From positions 1-46,732 of the forward strand of contig CALGGO010000017.1 in the NCBI GenBank assembly GCA_937916085.1: a DNA stretch of 46,732 bases. Direction: 5' to 3'. This document shows positions 31,532 through 40,649 of the stretch, piece by piece; the first letter of the stretch is position 1; the number at the start of each line of letters is the position of its first letter. The notes below the pieces were generated by a model. It saw only the letters and a list, made by a program, of their open reading frames with translations. It was not told where the DNA came from and searched no databases. This stretch comes from an uncultured Prevotellaceae bacterium. Lineage in GTDB: Bacteria; Bacteroidota; Bacteroidia; Bacteroidales; Muribaculaceae. The position numbers and the translations under genes are program-made.

Positions 31532-31680
31532 CTTAATTAATTATATCCTATGCTAAATAATGATATTGTACTTAATTGTCTTAACCCAAATCAAGATTTT
31601 TAAAGAAAAGCGAGTTTTGCTGCCACATTTGGATAGATTTTGCGTCTTCTTGTAATTATAACTATAAATTTATTTTCAAG

Positions 31681-33900
31681 ATGAAGCAATTATTTCTGTT
31701 TATGCTCGTAATGGTGTTTTCGATTACGCTCACATGCTATGCCCAAACTCCAAACGACTCAACAAAAACCGAACAACCCGCCGACACCACCGCTTGGGAC
31801 AACCTGCTCGACGGAGTGACCGTGACAGCTCAACGACAACTCATCAAGCAGGAAGTGGACCGCACCACCTACGACGTGCAAGCCGACAACGACTCCAAGA
31901 CGCAGACCGTGATGGACATGCTGCGCAAGGTGCCAATGGTGACAGTTGACGGCGAGGATAACATCCTAGTGCGTGGCAACAGCAATTTCAAGATTTACAA
32001 GAACGGACACCTCGACCCGAGCTTGACAAAGAATGCCAAGGACATACTTAAAGCGATGCCAGCCTCGTCAATAAAGCGCATTGAGGTCATCACCGACCCT
32101 GGCGCTCGCGAGGATGCCGAGGGCGTGAATTCCGTTCTCAACATCGTGATGATGGACAACCATCGCATGGAGGGAATCAGTGGCTCGCTCTATGGCAGCT
32201 ACGGCTCTCACAAGATGCCCTCGCTAAGTGCCTATCTGGCAGCTCAGATGGGCAAAGCTATCGTGAGCGTGAATTACGGTTGGCATTACATGTCGAAGGA
32301 TGCCACCACACAAAATGGCTACGTGGAGCGCACGTTCTTGAACTCGGGCAACACAGAGCTAGTTCACAACAGCGGCTCCAATCCTGGACCCTTTCACTAT
32401 GCCGACATCAACGCAAGCCTTGATATCGATACCCTTAACCTGCTCTCGGCATCGTTGAGCGGCTATTACTATAAGATAAATGTGCAAGGCATTGCCGATG
32501 TCACCAAGCTCGACCCACTGGGCAACAAGATTTATAGCTATACCGAAAGTTGCTACACTCCCAGCTACAGCCACCACTCTTGGAATGGCCAACTCAACTA
32601 TGAGCACCGCACCCACCGCAAGGATGAGAAAATCACATTTTCCTATATGCTCGCCCTCACTCGCCAGCACTCCGTACAAGAGACCACTTATAGCAATCTC
32701 GCCGACTTCCCTTACGGCTACGATGGCTACATGCAAAGTTCGCGTGAGCGCTTTACCGAACATACGTTGCAGCTCGACTATGTGCGCCCGCTGTGGGAAG
32801 GACACAAGATTGAAATGGGTGCCAAATACATCGACCGTCGCAACAGCAGCTTGAACGAGCAACGCTTTTATGACCCCGTTTCCACTACTACCAGCGATGA
32901 CTTCAACCACAGCATGCGCATTGCCGCCATCTATGCCGACTATATGTGGACACGTGGCAGTTGGAGCGCGCGTGCCGGGTTGCGTTATGAGTACAGCTAC
33001 ATGAAAGGTCACTACCCCGACGGCAAGAGTGCCGATTTCGACAAGCATTTGAACGACTGGGTGCCGCAGGCAAGCATAAAGTATCAAATTAATGACCAGC
33101 AGTCAATTCGCCTGGTATATACCACCAGCATCAATCGTCCTGGCATCACCTATCTCAACCCGGCAGTGCGCACCTACCCTGGAGGCGAGCATTTTGGCAA
33201 CGCACAGCTTGGCAGCGTGCGCAGCCAGTCGATAGGACTACCCTACATGTTCACCAGCCCCAAACTCACCATCCAGCTGTGGCCGCAATACCGCTTTGTA
33301 AGCAACGCCTTGGGGACAATAATCTATGCCCGTGGCGACACGCGCGTGCAGACCTACGGCAACGTGATTCGGCAGCATCGATGGCAATTAGAGAGCTACA
33401 TTCAGTGGAAACCATTTGACAAGACCACATTTGTCGCCAATCTCAACCTTTGGCACCGTAACTACAAGAGTGCACAACTCGCATTAGAGCAGAGCCAGAC
33501 ATCGATGTACTATTACCTATACGTGGCTCAGAAACTGCCATGGCGACTGCAAGTAACGGCCTATACCTTCGGCGAGATAGGGCACTCAAGCGAGAATATA
33601 TATTCGGTTGTGGAGCCATGGAATCGCTACGCATTCACACTGCAACGCTCCTTCCTGAGTGACGACCGCCTTACCGTGCGACTCACCGCCAACTCGCCAT
33701 TCCACAAGAACCAGCATTACAAGACCAGCACAACCCAGGGCGACATCACCGGCTGGGGCGACAACATTCATTCCCAAAACGGCCGCTATTTCAGGATTAC
33801 GGTAACATATCGCTTCGGTAAACTCAAAAACAGCGTCAAGAAGCCCGACACCACCATCGAGAACAACGACCTCGAAGGAGGAATATCGAGAGGAAAATAA
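31681..33900 (+). CDS. TonB-dependent-type outer membrane barrel protein
   Basis: This 739-residue protein has a signal peptide (cut near TCYAQ), a TonB-box-like LLDGVTVTAQR (about 42-52), a full plug domain (about 70-160: TVMDMLRKVPMVTVDGEDN, VRGNSNFKIYKNG, IKRIEVITDPGAREDAEG) and a barrel to about residue 715. The plug is the best preserved of the four barrels here and fits the PF14905-type family. No SusD gene is near. It precedes ECF-sigma cassette 2 by 100 bp but is separated from it by a strong terminator, so it is a separate unit. Confidence 0.87.
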   Translation: MKQLFLFMLVMVFSITLTCYAQTPNDSTKTEQPADTTAWDNLLDGVTVTAQRQLIKQEVDRTTYDVQADNDSKTQTVMDMLRKVPMVTVDGEDNILVRGNSNFKIYKNGHLDPSLTKNAKDILKAMPASSIKRIEVITDPGAREDAEGVNSVLNIVMMDNHRMEGISGSLYGSYGSHKMPSLSAYLAAQMGKAIVSVNYGWHYMSKDATTQNGYVERTFLNSGNTELVHNSGSNPGPFHYADINASLDIDTLNLLSASLSGYYYKINVQGIADVTKLDPLGNKIYSYTESCYTPSYSHHSWNGQLNYEHRTHRKDEKITFSYMLALTRQHSVQETTYSNLADFPYGYDGYMQSSRERFTEHTLQLDYVRPLWEGHKIEMGAKYIDRRNSSLNEQRFYDPVSTTTSDDFNHSMRIAAIYADYMWTRGSWSARAGLRYEYSYMKGHYPDGKSADFDKHLNDWVPQASIKYQINDQQSIRLVYTTSINRPGITYLNPAVRTYPGGEHFGNAQLGSVRSQSIGLPYMFTSPKLTIQLWPQYRFVSNALGTIIYARGDTRVQTYGNVIRQHRWQLESYIQWKPFDKTTFVANLNLWHRNYKSAQLALEQSQTSMYYYLYVAQKLPWRLQVTAYTFGEIGHSSENIYSVVEPWNRYAFTLQRSFLSDDRLTVRLTANSPFHKNQHYKTSTTQGDITGWGDNIHSQNGRYFRITVTYRFGKLKNSVKKPDTTIENNDLEGGISRGK

Positions 33901-33922
33901 TTATTTTCAGTCGTGTTTTTGT

Positions 33923-33952
33923 GCCCACCATCTAACCTGGTGGGCTTTTTTT
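33923..33952 (+). terminator. Terminator between the 31681 barrel and cassette 2
   Basis: GCCCACCA (33923-33930) pairs with TGGTGGGC (33938-33945), followed by seven T residues. Confidence 0.92.
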
Positions 33953-33966
33953 ATGTCCTTGCTGTT

Positions 33967-33988
33967 ACGTTTAGTAGGGGATAAACGT
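33967..33988. promoter_or_regulatory. Inverted repeat before the second sigma gene
   Basis: ACGTTTA (33967-33973) and TAAACGT (33982-33988) form a 7-bp dyad with an 8-base spacer, in the short stretch between the terminator and the sigma start, where the promoter must lie. It is a candidate operator. Confidence 0.4.
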
Positions 33989-34000
33989 CTTTATAATGAC

Positions 34001-34480
34001 ATGGGACTTGACTTGATGACATCCTCCTTTCTTGGCTTGCGCGACAAGCTGCACCACATCGCCATGCGTTACCTGCAAAGCGATGAGGAGGCTCAAGACG
34101 CACTACAGGACACTTGGCTCCGGTTGAGCGACAAAGGCGCGGTCGCGACTTCGCAAGAAGCGAGAAACAAACTCGTTGCTGTGCTGAGAAACATCTGCAT
34201 AGACCGTCTCAGAAAAGCCCGAACCGTCTCAATCAATTCTATCAACTCAAGCGATGTGCCACGCTACAATATGGAAACTGAAGATATTGAACGATTTGAA
34301 CAGATACTGCAACAGCAGTTGACTCCACTACAACGGCACATTTTCAATCTTGTCGCCCACGAAGGCTATGACTACGAGCAGATTGCAAAGAGTATGTCAA
34401 TGTCGGTCGAGGCGGTGAGGATGAACATGAGCCGCACGCGCAAAAAGATTCGTGAAACGCTAAAAATGTTGGACCAATGA
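34001..34480 (+). CDS. ECF-type RNA polymerase sigma factor (cassette 2)
   Basis: From MGLDLMTSSFLGLRDKLHHI the protein has 159 residues. Region 2 holds MRYLQSDEEAQDALQDTWLRL and region 4 holds LTPLQRHIFNLVAHEGYDYE followed by QIAKSMSMSVEAVRMNMSRTRKKI, a helix-turn-helix. An in-frame ATG at 33953 lies on the last T of the terminator T run of the preceding gene, so a promoter between the terminator and that start is impossible; 34001 is preferred. The stop overlaps the next start as ATGA, as in cassette 1. Confidence 0.9.
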   Translation: MGLDLMTSSFLGLRDKLHHIAMRYLQSDEEAQDALQDTWLRLSDKGAVATSQEARNKLVAVLRNICIDRLRKARTVSINSINSSDVPRYNMETEDIERFEQILQQQLTPLQRHIFNLVAHEGYDYEQIAKSMSMSVEAVRMNMSRTRKKIRETLKMLDQ

Positions 34481-34965
34481 AACATTGCGACAATCAATTC
34501 TCCATAGAAGAAATAGAAATGCTATGCCGGCTCTATCTCGGCTGCCAACTCTCAATGCTGGAGGAAACAGAACTGGAATATGTGCTGATGCTATGTGATT
34601 TTCACTCCCCTCTAATTGATGAGACAAGAGAATTGATGGCACTCTCACACTCGGTAGAGTTTGCCAAGAAAAGAAAGAAACACAGCAGCCTTAGGGCGTG
34701 GGTCATGAGTGCGGCAGCTTGTGCGGCTATCGCGCTGGGAGCCTTCACCATCTACCATCACTTCAACAACACCAACATAAATTCGCATGACGATTACTGC
34801 ATTGTCTATGTGGCAGGAGAGAGAGCCGACGAGGAGAAGGCACATATAATCGCAGAGGCCGATGTCGCCAAAATGCGGCAATTCATGCTGACAGTAAACG
34901 AGCAACAAGCCCAGGAAGAGGCAAAGGTAGAACAATTTATGAACCATATAAATCAATCGAGATGA
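34477..34965 (+). CDS. Single-pass membrane protein, probable anti-sigma factor (cassette 2)
   Basis: The 162-residue protein has an N-terminal cytoplasmic domain (IEMLCRLYLGCQLSMLEETE, about 13-32) that can be aligned by eye with IEALLDKFMAGKTSIEEESL in cassette 1. One membrane span lies at about 73-93, the same place as in its counterpart. The short periplasmic part is charged and ends EEAKVEQFMNHINQSR. Both junctions are ATGA overlaps. Anti-sigma function is inferred from position and topology. Confidence 0.75.
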   Translation: MKHCDNQFSIEEIEMLCRLYLGCQLSMLEETELEYVLMLCDFHSPLIDETRELMALSHSVEFAKKRKKHSSLRAWVMSAAACAAIALGAFTIYHHFNNTNINSHDDYCIVYVAGERADEEKAHIIAEADVAKMRQFMLTVNEQQAQEEAKVEQFMNHINQSR

Positions 34966-35345
34966 AACGTTTAACGATAATATTATTGTGCTTTGCAACT
35001 GCTGTTGCCGTCTTTGCCAAGCCACCAAAGTTGAATGTGGAAAGACTCTTTGACGGTCGCCTCAACAACAATAAGAGTGTCACTATTTCCATCTACAAGA
35101 ACAATGGAAACTACTATCGCGGCATCACAGTTAAGAACAGCCCCGAGATAATCAAGATGATTGCCGACGCCATAGAAAAAGACGCTCCACGAGCCTCTGA
35201 CTATTCTGACTATCAAGGCAATGACGGACAATACACCTCGCTGCAAATCATCAACAACGGAGAGACAATCTACATTGGCCTGCAACGTGACCGTCACGGC
35301 GGAGGGTTCTTCTTCATTCAAGGCAAGGAAAAGGCCTTCAAATAA
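34962..35345 (+). CDS. Small secreted cassette protein of unknown function (cassette 2)
   Basis: The 127-residue protein has a signal peptide cut after VAVFA (about residue 19). The mature part contains SVTISIYKNNGNYYRGITV and TSLQIINNGETIYIGLQRDR, giving a small beta-rich domain. It takes the same slot as the 276-residue protein of cassette 1 and may correspond to its first domain (compare GELTIYKFVLP), but the similarity is too weak to assert by eye. It ends 22 bp before the barrel start. Confidence 0.7.
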   Translation: MKRLTIILLCFATAVAVFAKPPKLNVERLFDGRLNNNKSVTISIYKNNGNYYRGITVKNSPEIIKMIADAIEKDAPRASDYSDYQGNDGQYTSLQIINNGETIYIGLQRDRHGGGFFFIQGKEKAFK

Positions 35346-35367
35346 AATAACTAAAAATCAATATTGT

Positions 35368-37518
35368 ATGAACAAATTTCTACTGGCTATCATTTTGATG
35401 GCAATGCTCCCCGTGTGCCTCTACGGACAAGAGCCAAGCGATTCGGCAGCCATTGACTCCATCGCCGATTACTGGGATAAAGTCTTAGAACTCAACGAAG
35501 TGGTGGTGATTGGTCATCGCACTGTGCTCAAGCAATCGCCCGACCGCATAGTGTATCTCACTAAAAACGACACTTTCGCCAAAGGGCTGAACGGTATCGA
35601 GGTGCTTGACCGCATTCCGCGTGTGTCGGTGGTCAACGACCTTGTGACTGTGGCAGGAAAGTCGTCAGTGAGGTATATTGTTGACGGCAGGCTTTTGGAA
35701 ATGAGCGACGAAGCCATCGCCATGCAGCTCAAAAACCTGCAAGCCTCAGGCATCGAGAAGATTGAACTGCTCACCACCCCTCCGGCAAAATATGCCGCTG
35801 GTGCCAATGTGGCATTCATCAGTATCACCACCCGCAACGAGTCGTTAGGCACTCGCGGCAACGTGTGGGGTAATGGTAATGTTCGCGAGGAGTTCAACTA
35901 CATGCTCGGCGGCAACCTGTCGCACACAACCCGCAAAGTGGAACTCTCGGCCGATGCGAATTGGAGCGACATCAAGGGCATTAACGACCTTGACCGCAGC
36001 TATACCTTTTACGACCACATCAAGACGTCTAACCGAACGACCCATTTCACAAACAGGTCACTTGGCATCAACGGGCTTTTCAAATACAAGTTCACCGACA
36101 GGCTAAGCGCTGGCATTATCGCCAATTTCAGCACAAACAGGTTAAAAAGCGATTTGAATGATGTGACCTTTGACGACGATGTGACGTTCAATTCTCACAA
36201 CTACTCTCCACCACGCCCTAACAACGCCTTGACCATGACGGCGTTCACCGACTGGCAATTAGACGGCAAAGGCAAGATGCTCAGCTTTACCTACAACTTC
36301 TTCAACCGCAGCGGCAAATCGCTCTCCGAAGTGACAACCCGCAGCATGGGCGGCGAAACCAAGCTCACCAACGAAGTACATAACAAATACCGCATCCATT
36401 CGGCAAAAATCGATGCCACCCTGCCATTTGACGCTTTCAAGATGGAGACAGGAGTCGCGTTCACGAGAATTGGCAACAACACCGCTTTAAGTGTGAACAA
36501 TTATGACAATGGCGAGTGGATTAACGACCCATTGCAGAGCAACCGATTTAACTATGACGAGAATACCGTAGCAGCTTACGTCAGCGCTGAGCGAAATTTC
36601 ACTGATTATTTCTTCATGAAACTTGGCATGCGATATGAACACACCGATGTGAAAGGACATCAGGATATAGGTAATGAGCATCACAACAACAGCTATGGCT
36701 ATCTGTTTCCATCGATAAATATGAGTTGGAATAACCAGAGCCTAGGACGTTTCTCGCTTTCTTACTCAATGGGCATCACTAGACCAAACTTTAGCGACCT
36801 AAATCCTTTCCGCTACTACACTACCACCAGCGACTATGTTTCGGGCAATCCCGACCTTAGACCAAGTATCTCTCATAATGCTGAGATTAATTACAGTTTC
36901 AAAGGTTTCTATGCGGTGTTCTATAACTCCTACAACCACAATTCCATCGGTTATGTGACTCGTTTCGATGACGACGGCAGTCAGCATTCAATTCCCGAAA
37001 ATTGCCTCAACAGTAACAAAGTTGGTCTCTATGCCTCCTATAACCGTGCGCTGTTTGACTGGTGGAGCATGAACATTGGCGGCGAGGTATTCCACACCTA
37101 CACCAAGTCCAAAATTCCCGATTTCAAAGACCTTGACCAAAGCGACTTGAGCGGCAAACTGGAGTTCAACACAACATTCATGCCTGGTCGCCAGCGAAAT
37201 CTTATTTTCAACCTGCGTTTCAGCCACTATTTCCCATACAATGAACGAATGGTGCATTATGAATCCATGTCGCTGATAGGCTGCGAACTGCGTTACATGT
37301 TGCTTGACAACCGCCTCACACTTGTTGCCTCAGTCAGCGACCCATTTGGCTGGAACATAACTAAATCAACCGCCCATTACAAAGATTACAGCGTCTATTC
37401 TCGCAACAATATTCACTCCCATTCAGTACAATTCCGAATCTCCTACTCCTTCGGCAGCAACAAGGCCAACAATGTCTATCGCGACTCCAAAGAGAGAGAA
37501 TCCATCCGCTCTAATTGA
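35368..37518 (+). CDS. TonB-dependent-type outer membrane barrel protein (cassette 2)
   Basis: The start at 35368 (MNKFLLAIILMAMLPVCLYG, signal peptide, cut before QEPSD) gives 716 residues; an upstream ATG at 35221 lies inside the preceding gene in another frame and lacks a signal peptide. A TonB-box-like LNEVVVIGHR (about 39-48) is followed by a plug-like domain (GIEVLDRIPRVSVVNDLVTV, VRYIVDGRLL, IEKIELLTTPPAKYAAGAN) and the barrel. It is the fourth gene of cassette 2. It is a likely target of the sigma factor. Confidence 0.87.
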   Translation: MNKFLLAIILMAMLPVCLYGQEPSDSAAIDSIADYWDKVLELNEVVVIGHRTVLKQSPDRIVYLTKNDTFAKGLNGIEVLDRIPRVSVVNDLVTVAGKSSVRYIVDGRLLEMSDEAIAMQLKNLQASGIEKIELLTTPPAKYAAGANVAFISITTRNESLGTRGNVWGNGNVREEFNYMLGGNLSHTTRKVELSADANWSDIKGINDLDRSYTFYDHIKTSNRTTHFTNRSLGINGLFKYKFTDRLSAGIIANFSTNRLKSDLNDVTFDDDVTFNSHNYSPPRPNNALTMTAFTDWQLDGKGKMLSFTYNFFNRSGKSLSEVTTRSMGGETKLTNEVHNKYRIHSAKIDATLPFDAFKMETGVAFTRIGNNTALSVNNYDNGEWINDPLQSNRFNYDENTVAAYVSAERNFTDYFFMKLGMRYEHTDVKGHQDIGNEHHNNSYGYLFPSINMSWNNQSLGRFSLSYSMGITRPNFSDLNPFRYYTTTSDYVSGNPDLRPSISHNAEINYSFKGFYAVFYNSYNHNSIGYVTRFDDDGSQHSIPENCLNSNKVGLYASYNRALFDWWSMNIGGEVFHTYTKSKIPDFKDLDQSDLSGKLEFNTTFMPGRQRNLIFNLRFSHYFPYNERMVHYESMSLIGCELRYMLLDNRLTLVASVSDPFGWNITKSTAHYKDYSVYSRNNIHSHSVQFRISYSFGSNKANNVYRDSKERESIRSN

Positions 37519-37607
37519 CAACTTCCAAAACCTGCTTCTTTTCTAGTGTGTGGTTGACTCAGTTATTGATGTCAGCCACATTGTTTTAAATATTGATATA
37601 CAACTTT

Positions 37608-37638
37608 TTTGCCAAATGCAAACTATTTATTACCTTTG
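37608..37638 (+). promoter_or_regulatory. Promoter of the M13 peptidase gene
   Basis: TTTG (37608-37611), exactly 19 bases, TACCTTTG (37631-37638): a perfect match to the Bacteroidota consensus. The start codon follows 39 bp later, which also excludes the in-frame ATG at 37618 inside the promoter and the one at 37609. Confidence 0.88.
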
Positions 37639-37677
37639 CACCATAGAAGCAAATACACATTATTAATAACATTAACT

Positions 37678-39702
37678 ATGAACTTCAAGAAACTATTAAT
37701 CTTTTCACTTGCTATGACAGCAATGACGATGAGTGCAGGGAATTTGAACAAGGGAGTTGACCGCAGCAACCTCGACCTGAGCACTAAGCCTGGTGAGAAT
37801 TTCTATCAGTATGCCTGTGGCGGATGGATGAAGGCTAATCCCCTCGACCCGCAGTACGCCCGTTTCGGCACCTTTGACCAACTTGCCGAGAACAACCGCG
37901 AGCAGCTCAAGGACCTGATTATGAACCTGGGCACCAACAACCCCAAGGGCAGTCTGGCGCAGAAGGTGAGCGACCTCTACCTTCAGGGCATGGACAGCAC
38001 ACTGCGTAACCAGCAGGGCAACAAACCAGTGGAGACCATGTTGGCGCAAATCTATCAGATGCCTCGCGCCGACCTGGTGGCGATGCTTGCCGACCTGCAC
38101 CGCGGTGTAGCCTCGCCATTCTTCGATGCCGGCGTGATGGCCGACTTGAAGAACAGCGACCAGAACCTGATGTACATCACCGCCGCCGGTTTGGGAATGG
38201 GCGACCGTGACTACTACCTCGAGAACGACGAGAACACCACAAAGGTGCGCAACGCCTATCTGACTTATATCGAGAAGCTGTTCACTCTCTCGGGACGCAA
38301 GGCTAAAGACGCCAAGAAGACTGCCAAGAACATTCTGGCTCTTGAGACTGAGTTTGCCAAGGTTGCCATGACCCGCGAGGAGAGCCGTGACTACAGCAAG
38401 CAGTATAACATCCGCACCATCGCACAACTCAAGGCCGACTATCCAAATTTTGACTGGGACGCATATTTCAACCTGCTGATGCCCAGCAATATTAAGGTTG
38501 ACAAGGTGTGCGTGATGCACCTCAACTCAATGGCGAAGTTCAACGAGATGCTCAAAACCCTCAAGGACAACGAGATTAGGGACTACCTGGCGTTCAAGTA
38601 TCTTGACGCTGCGTCAAACTATCTGACCGACGACTACGAGCAGGCTAGCTTCGACATGTACAGCCGCGCAATGAGTGGAAAGACGGTGATGCAGCCACGC
38701 TGGAAACGCGCCCTCAACGTGCCTAACTTCGTCTTGGGCGAGGCAGTGGGCGAGTTGTATGTGAACAAATACTTCCCCGAGGAGTCAAAGAAGAAGATGA
38801 TGAAGCTGGTGAACAACCTGAAAATCGCCCTGGGCGAACACATCGCAGGCCTCACCTGGATGAGCCCAAAGACTAAGGTTAATGCCCTTGTCAAGCTCAA
38901 CAGCTTCACCGTGAAGATTGGCTACCCCGACCAGTGGCGCGACTACAGCGGCATCAACATCGACCGCGACGCCTACTACTGGGAGAACGTGAGCAACGCA
39001 CGCCGCTTTGAGGCCGATTATCAGCTCTCCCAACTCGACAAACCCGTTGACAAGGCTAAATGGCAGATGACACCACAGACCGTGAATGCCTACTACGACC
39101 CATCGACCAACGAGATATGCTTCCCTGCCGGCATCCTTCAGAAGCCTTACTTTGACCCCGATGCCGACGATGCCTGCAACTATGGCGCTATTGGCGTGGT
39201 AATAGGCCATGAGATGACTCACGGCTTCGACGACCAGGGCCGCAACTTCGACCATAACGGCAATATGATTGACTGGTGGACCGAAGAGGATGCCGCCAAG
39301 TTCCAGGAACTCGCCGACAAATTAGGCGCTCAATACAGTGCCGAGATTGTTGCCGACGACGTGCATGCCAACGGCACTTTCACTATGGGTGAGAATATCG
39401 CCGACCACGGCGGTCTGCGTGTGGCTTACAGCGCTTTCAAGAAGACAGAGCAGGGTGCGGGCGAGGAGCTGATTGACGGTTTCACACCCGACCAGCGTTT
39501 CTTCCTGAGCTATGCCAACGTGTGGGCAGCCAACATCACCAAAGAGGAAATCTTGCGCCGCACAAAGGTTGATCCACACTCGCTGGGCATCAACCGCGTG
39601 AACGTCGCCATCCGCAACCTCGACTATTTCTTCAAAGCCTTCGACATCAAGCCGGGCGAGAAGATGTGGCGCGACCCTGCCGACAGAGTTACTATCTGGT
39701 AA
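37678..39702 (+). CDS. pepO: M13-family metallo-endopeptidase (PepO/neprilysin type)
   Basis: From MNFKKLLIFSLAMTAMTMSA the protein has 674 residues with a signal peptide and the standard neprilysin-like plan. The zinc site HEMTH is at 511-515 (VVIGHEMTHGFDDQGRNFD) and the third zinc ligand Glu 572 is in GENIADHGG. The C-terminus GEKMWRDPADRVTIW is the family's conserved end. It would cut peptides in the periplasm or on the surface. It has its own promoter and a strong terminator. A fragment of a second pepO-like gene lies at 21718-21777. Confidence 0.96.
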   Translation: MNFKKLLIFSLAMTAMTMSAGNLNKGVDRSNLDLSTKPGENFYQYACGGWMKANPLDPQYARFGTFDQLAENNREQLKDLIMNLGTNNPKGSLAQKVSDLYLQGMDSTLRNQQGNKPVETMLAQIYQMPRADLVAMLADLHRGVASPFFDAGVMADLKNSDQNLMYITAAGLGMGDRDYYLENDENTTKVRNAYLTYIEKLFTLSGRKAKDAKKTAKNILALETEFAKVAMTREESRDYSKQYNIRTIAQLKADYPNFDWDAYFNLLMPSNIKVDKVCVMHLNSMAKFNEMLKTLKDNEIRDYLAFKYLDAASNYLTDDYEQASFDMYSRAMSGKTVMQPRWKRALNVPNFVLGEAVGELYVNKYFPEESKKKMMKLVNNLKIALGEHIAGLTWMSPKTKVNALVKLNSFTVKIGYPDQWRDYSGINIDRDAYYWENVSNARRFEADYQLSQLDKPVDKAKWQMTPQTVNAYYDPSTNEICFPAGILQKPYFDPDADDACNYGAIGVVIGHEMTHGFDDQGRNFDHNGNMIDWWTEEDAAKFQELADKLGAQYSAEIVADDVHANGTFTMGENIADHGGLRVAYSAFKKTEQGAGEELIDGFTPDQRFFLSYANVWAANITKEEILRRTKVDPHSLGINRVNVAIRNLDYFFKAFDIKPGEKMWRDPADRVTIW

Positions 39703-39747
39703 TACACGCTTAGAACCACGGATTTACACTAATTATCACTAAAAATC

Positions 39748-39781
39748 AGCCGCCATTGCAAGATTCGTTGCAATGGCGGCT
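39748..39781. terminator. Bidirectional terminator between pepO and rlmB
   Basis: AGCCGCCATTGCAA (39748-39761) pairs perfectly with TTGCAATGGCGGCT (39768-39781), 14 bp. A T-rich stretch follows on both strands (GTGATTTT on plus, GATTTTTAG on minus). The two genes converge here. TTAACACTTAAAAC words and a decayed piece of the 69-bp module lie on its flanks. Confidence 0.75.
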
Positions 39782-39835
39782 GTGATTTTCACTTATCTCG
39801 GCGCAGCCCACTTAACACTTAAAACTTAACACTTA

Positions 39836-40582
39836 TCATTCCACTCCTTGCCCGTCGGCGAGGCGCTGGCGCACTACTTCATACATCATAATGCCACCTG
39901 CCACCGAGACGTTAAGGGAGTTGATATTGCCAAATTCGGGGATTTTGACGAAGGCGTCGCACAGTTTCATCACCTCACGCGAGATGCCTTTGCCCTCCGA
40001 GCCGAGGACGAGTGCCACAGGACCGGTATAGTCTTCCTGGGTGTAGTTCACCGAGTTCTTGTCGCTGGTGCCGATGATGCGGCAGCCACTGTCGCGCAGG
40101 TACTTGATTGCGTCTTGTAGACTGCGCTCACGGCACACAGGCAGGTAGTTGAGGGCTCCTGCCGAGGTCTTCACGGCATCGCCGTTTACGGTGACACTGC
40201 CCTTCTCGGGGATGACAACAGCCGATACTCCTGCGCAGTCGCAAGTGCGGGCTATGGCGCCAAAGTTGCGCACATCGGTCACTCCGTCGAGCACCACAAA
40301 AAATGGGTTCATGCCCTCGTCATAGACGGCTGGCAGCACCTGCTCCACCTTGTAGTAGGTGACGGCGGCGAGCATCGCCACTGCCCCCTGATGGTTCTTG
40401 CGGGTGAGGCGGTTGAGCTTCTCAACAGGTACTCGTTGAATGGTGATATCTCGCTCGCGGGCTAGGTTGATGAGTTCTCGCGCAAGGTCACCGCTCAGGT
40501 CTTTCTTGAGCAGGAGTTTGTCGATTGTCTTGCCAGCCTCAATGGCCTCGATGATGGCGTGAAGTCCAAAAATTGTATCCAT
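39836..40582 (-). CDS. rlmB: 23S rRNA (guanosine-2'-O)-methyltransferase (RlmB/SpoU family)
   Basis: This 248-residue enzyme starts MDTIFGLHAIIEAIEAGKTI with the substrate-binding N domain and has the SpoU knot motifs: GVTDVRNFGAIARTCDCAG (motif 1), ALVLGSEGKGISREV (motif 2) and NSLNVSVAGGIMMYEVVRQR (motif 3). RlmB methylates G2251 of 23S rRNA in E. coli. It lies 67 bp behind recN on the same strand, in the usual recN-rlmB order of the order, and the gap carries the perfect dyad GTTGCGTTGTCAACGCAAC (40623-40641), also at 45141-45159 with one change. Confidence 0.93.
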   Translation of the reverse strand: MDTIFGLHAIIEAIEAGKTIDKLLLKKDLSGDLARELINLARERDITIQRVPVEKLNRLTRKNHQGAVAMLAAVTYYKVEQVLPAVYDEGMNPFFVVLDGVTDVRNFGAIARTCDCAGVSAVVIPEKGSVTVNGDAVKTSAGALNYLPVCRERSLQDAIKYLRDSGCRIIGTSDKNSVNYTQEDYTGPVALVLGSEGKGISREVMKLCDAFVKIPEFGNINSLNVSVAGGIMMYEVVRQRLADGQGVE

Positions 40583-40649
40583 TATTTAAGTGTAACGTTT
40601 AAAATGCTGCGCCGTTGTGTATGTTGCGTTGTCAACGCAACACAAGTAA

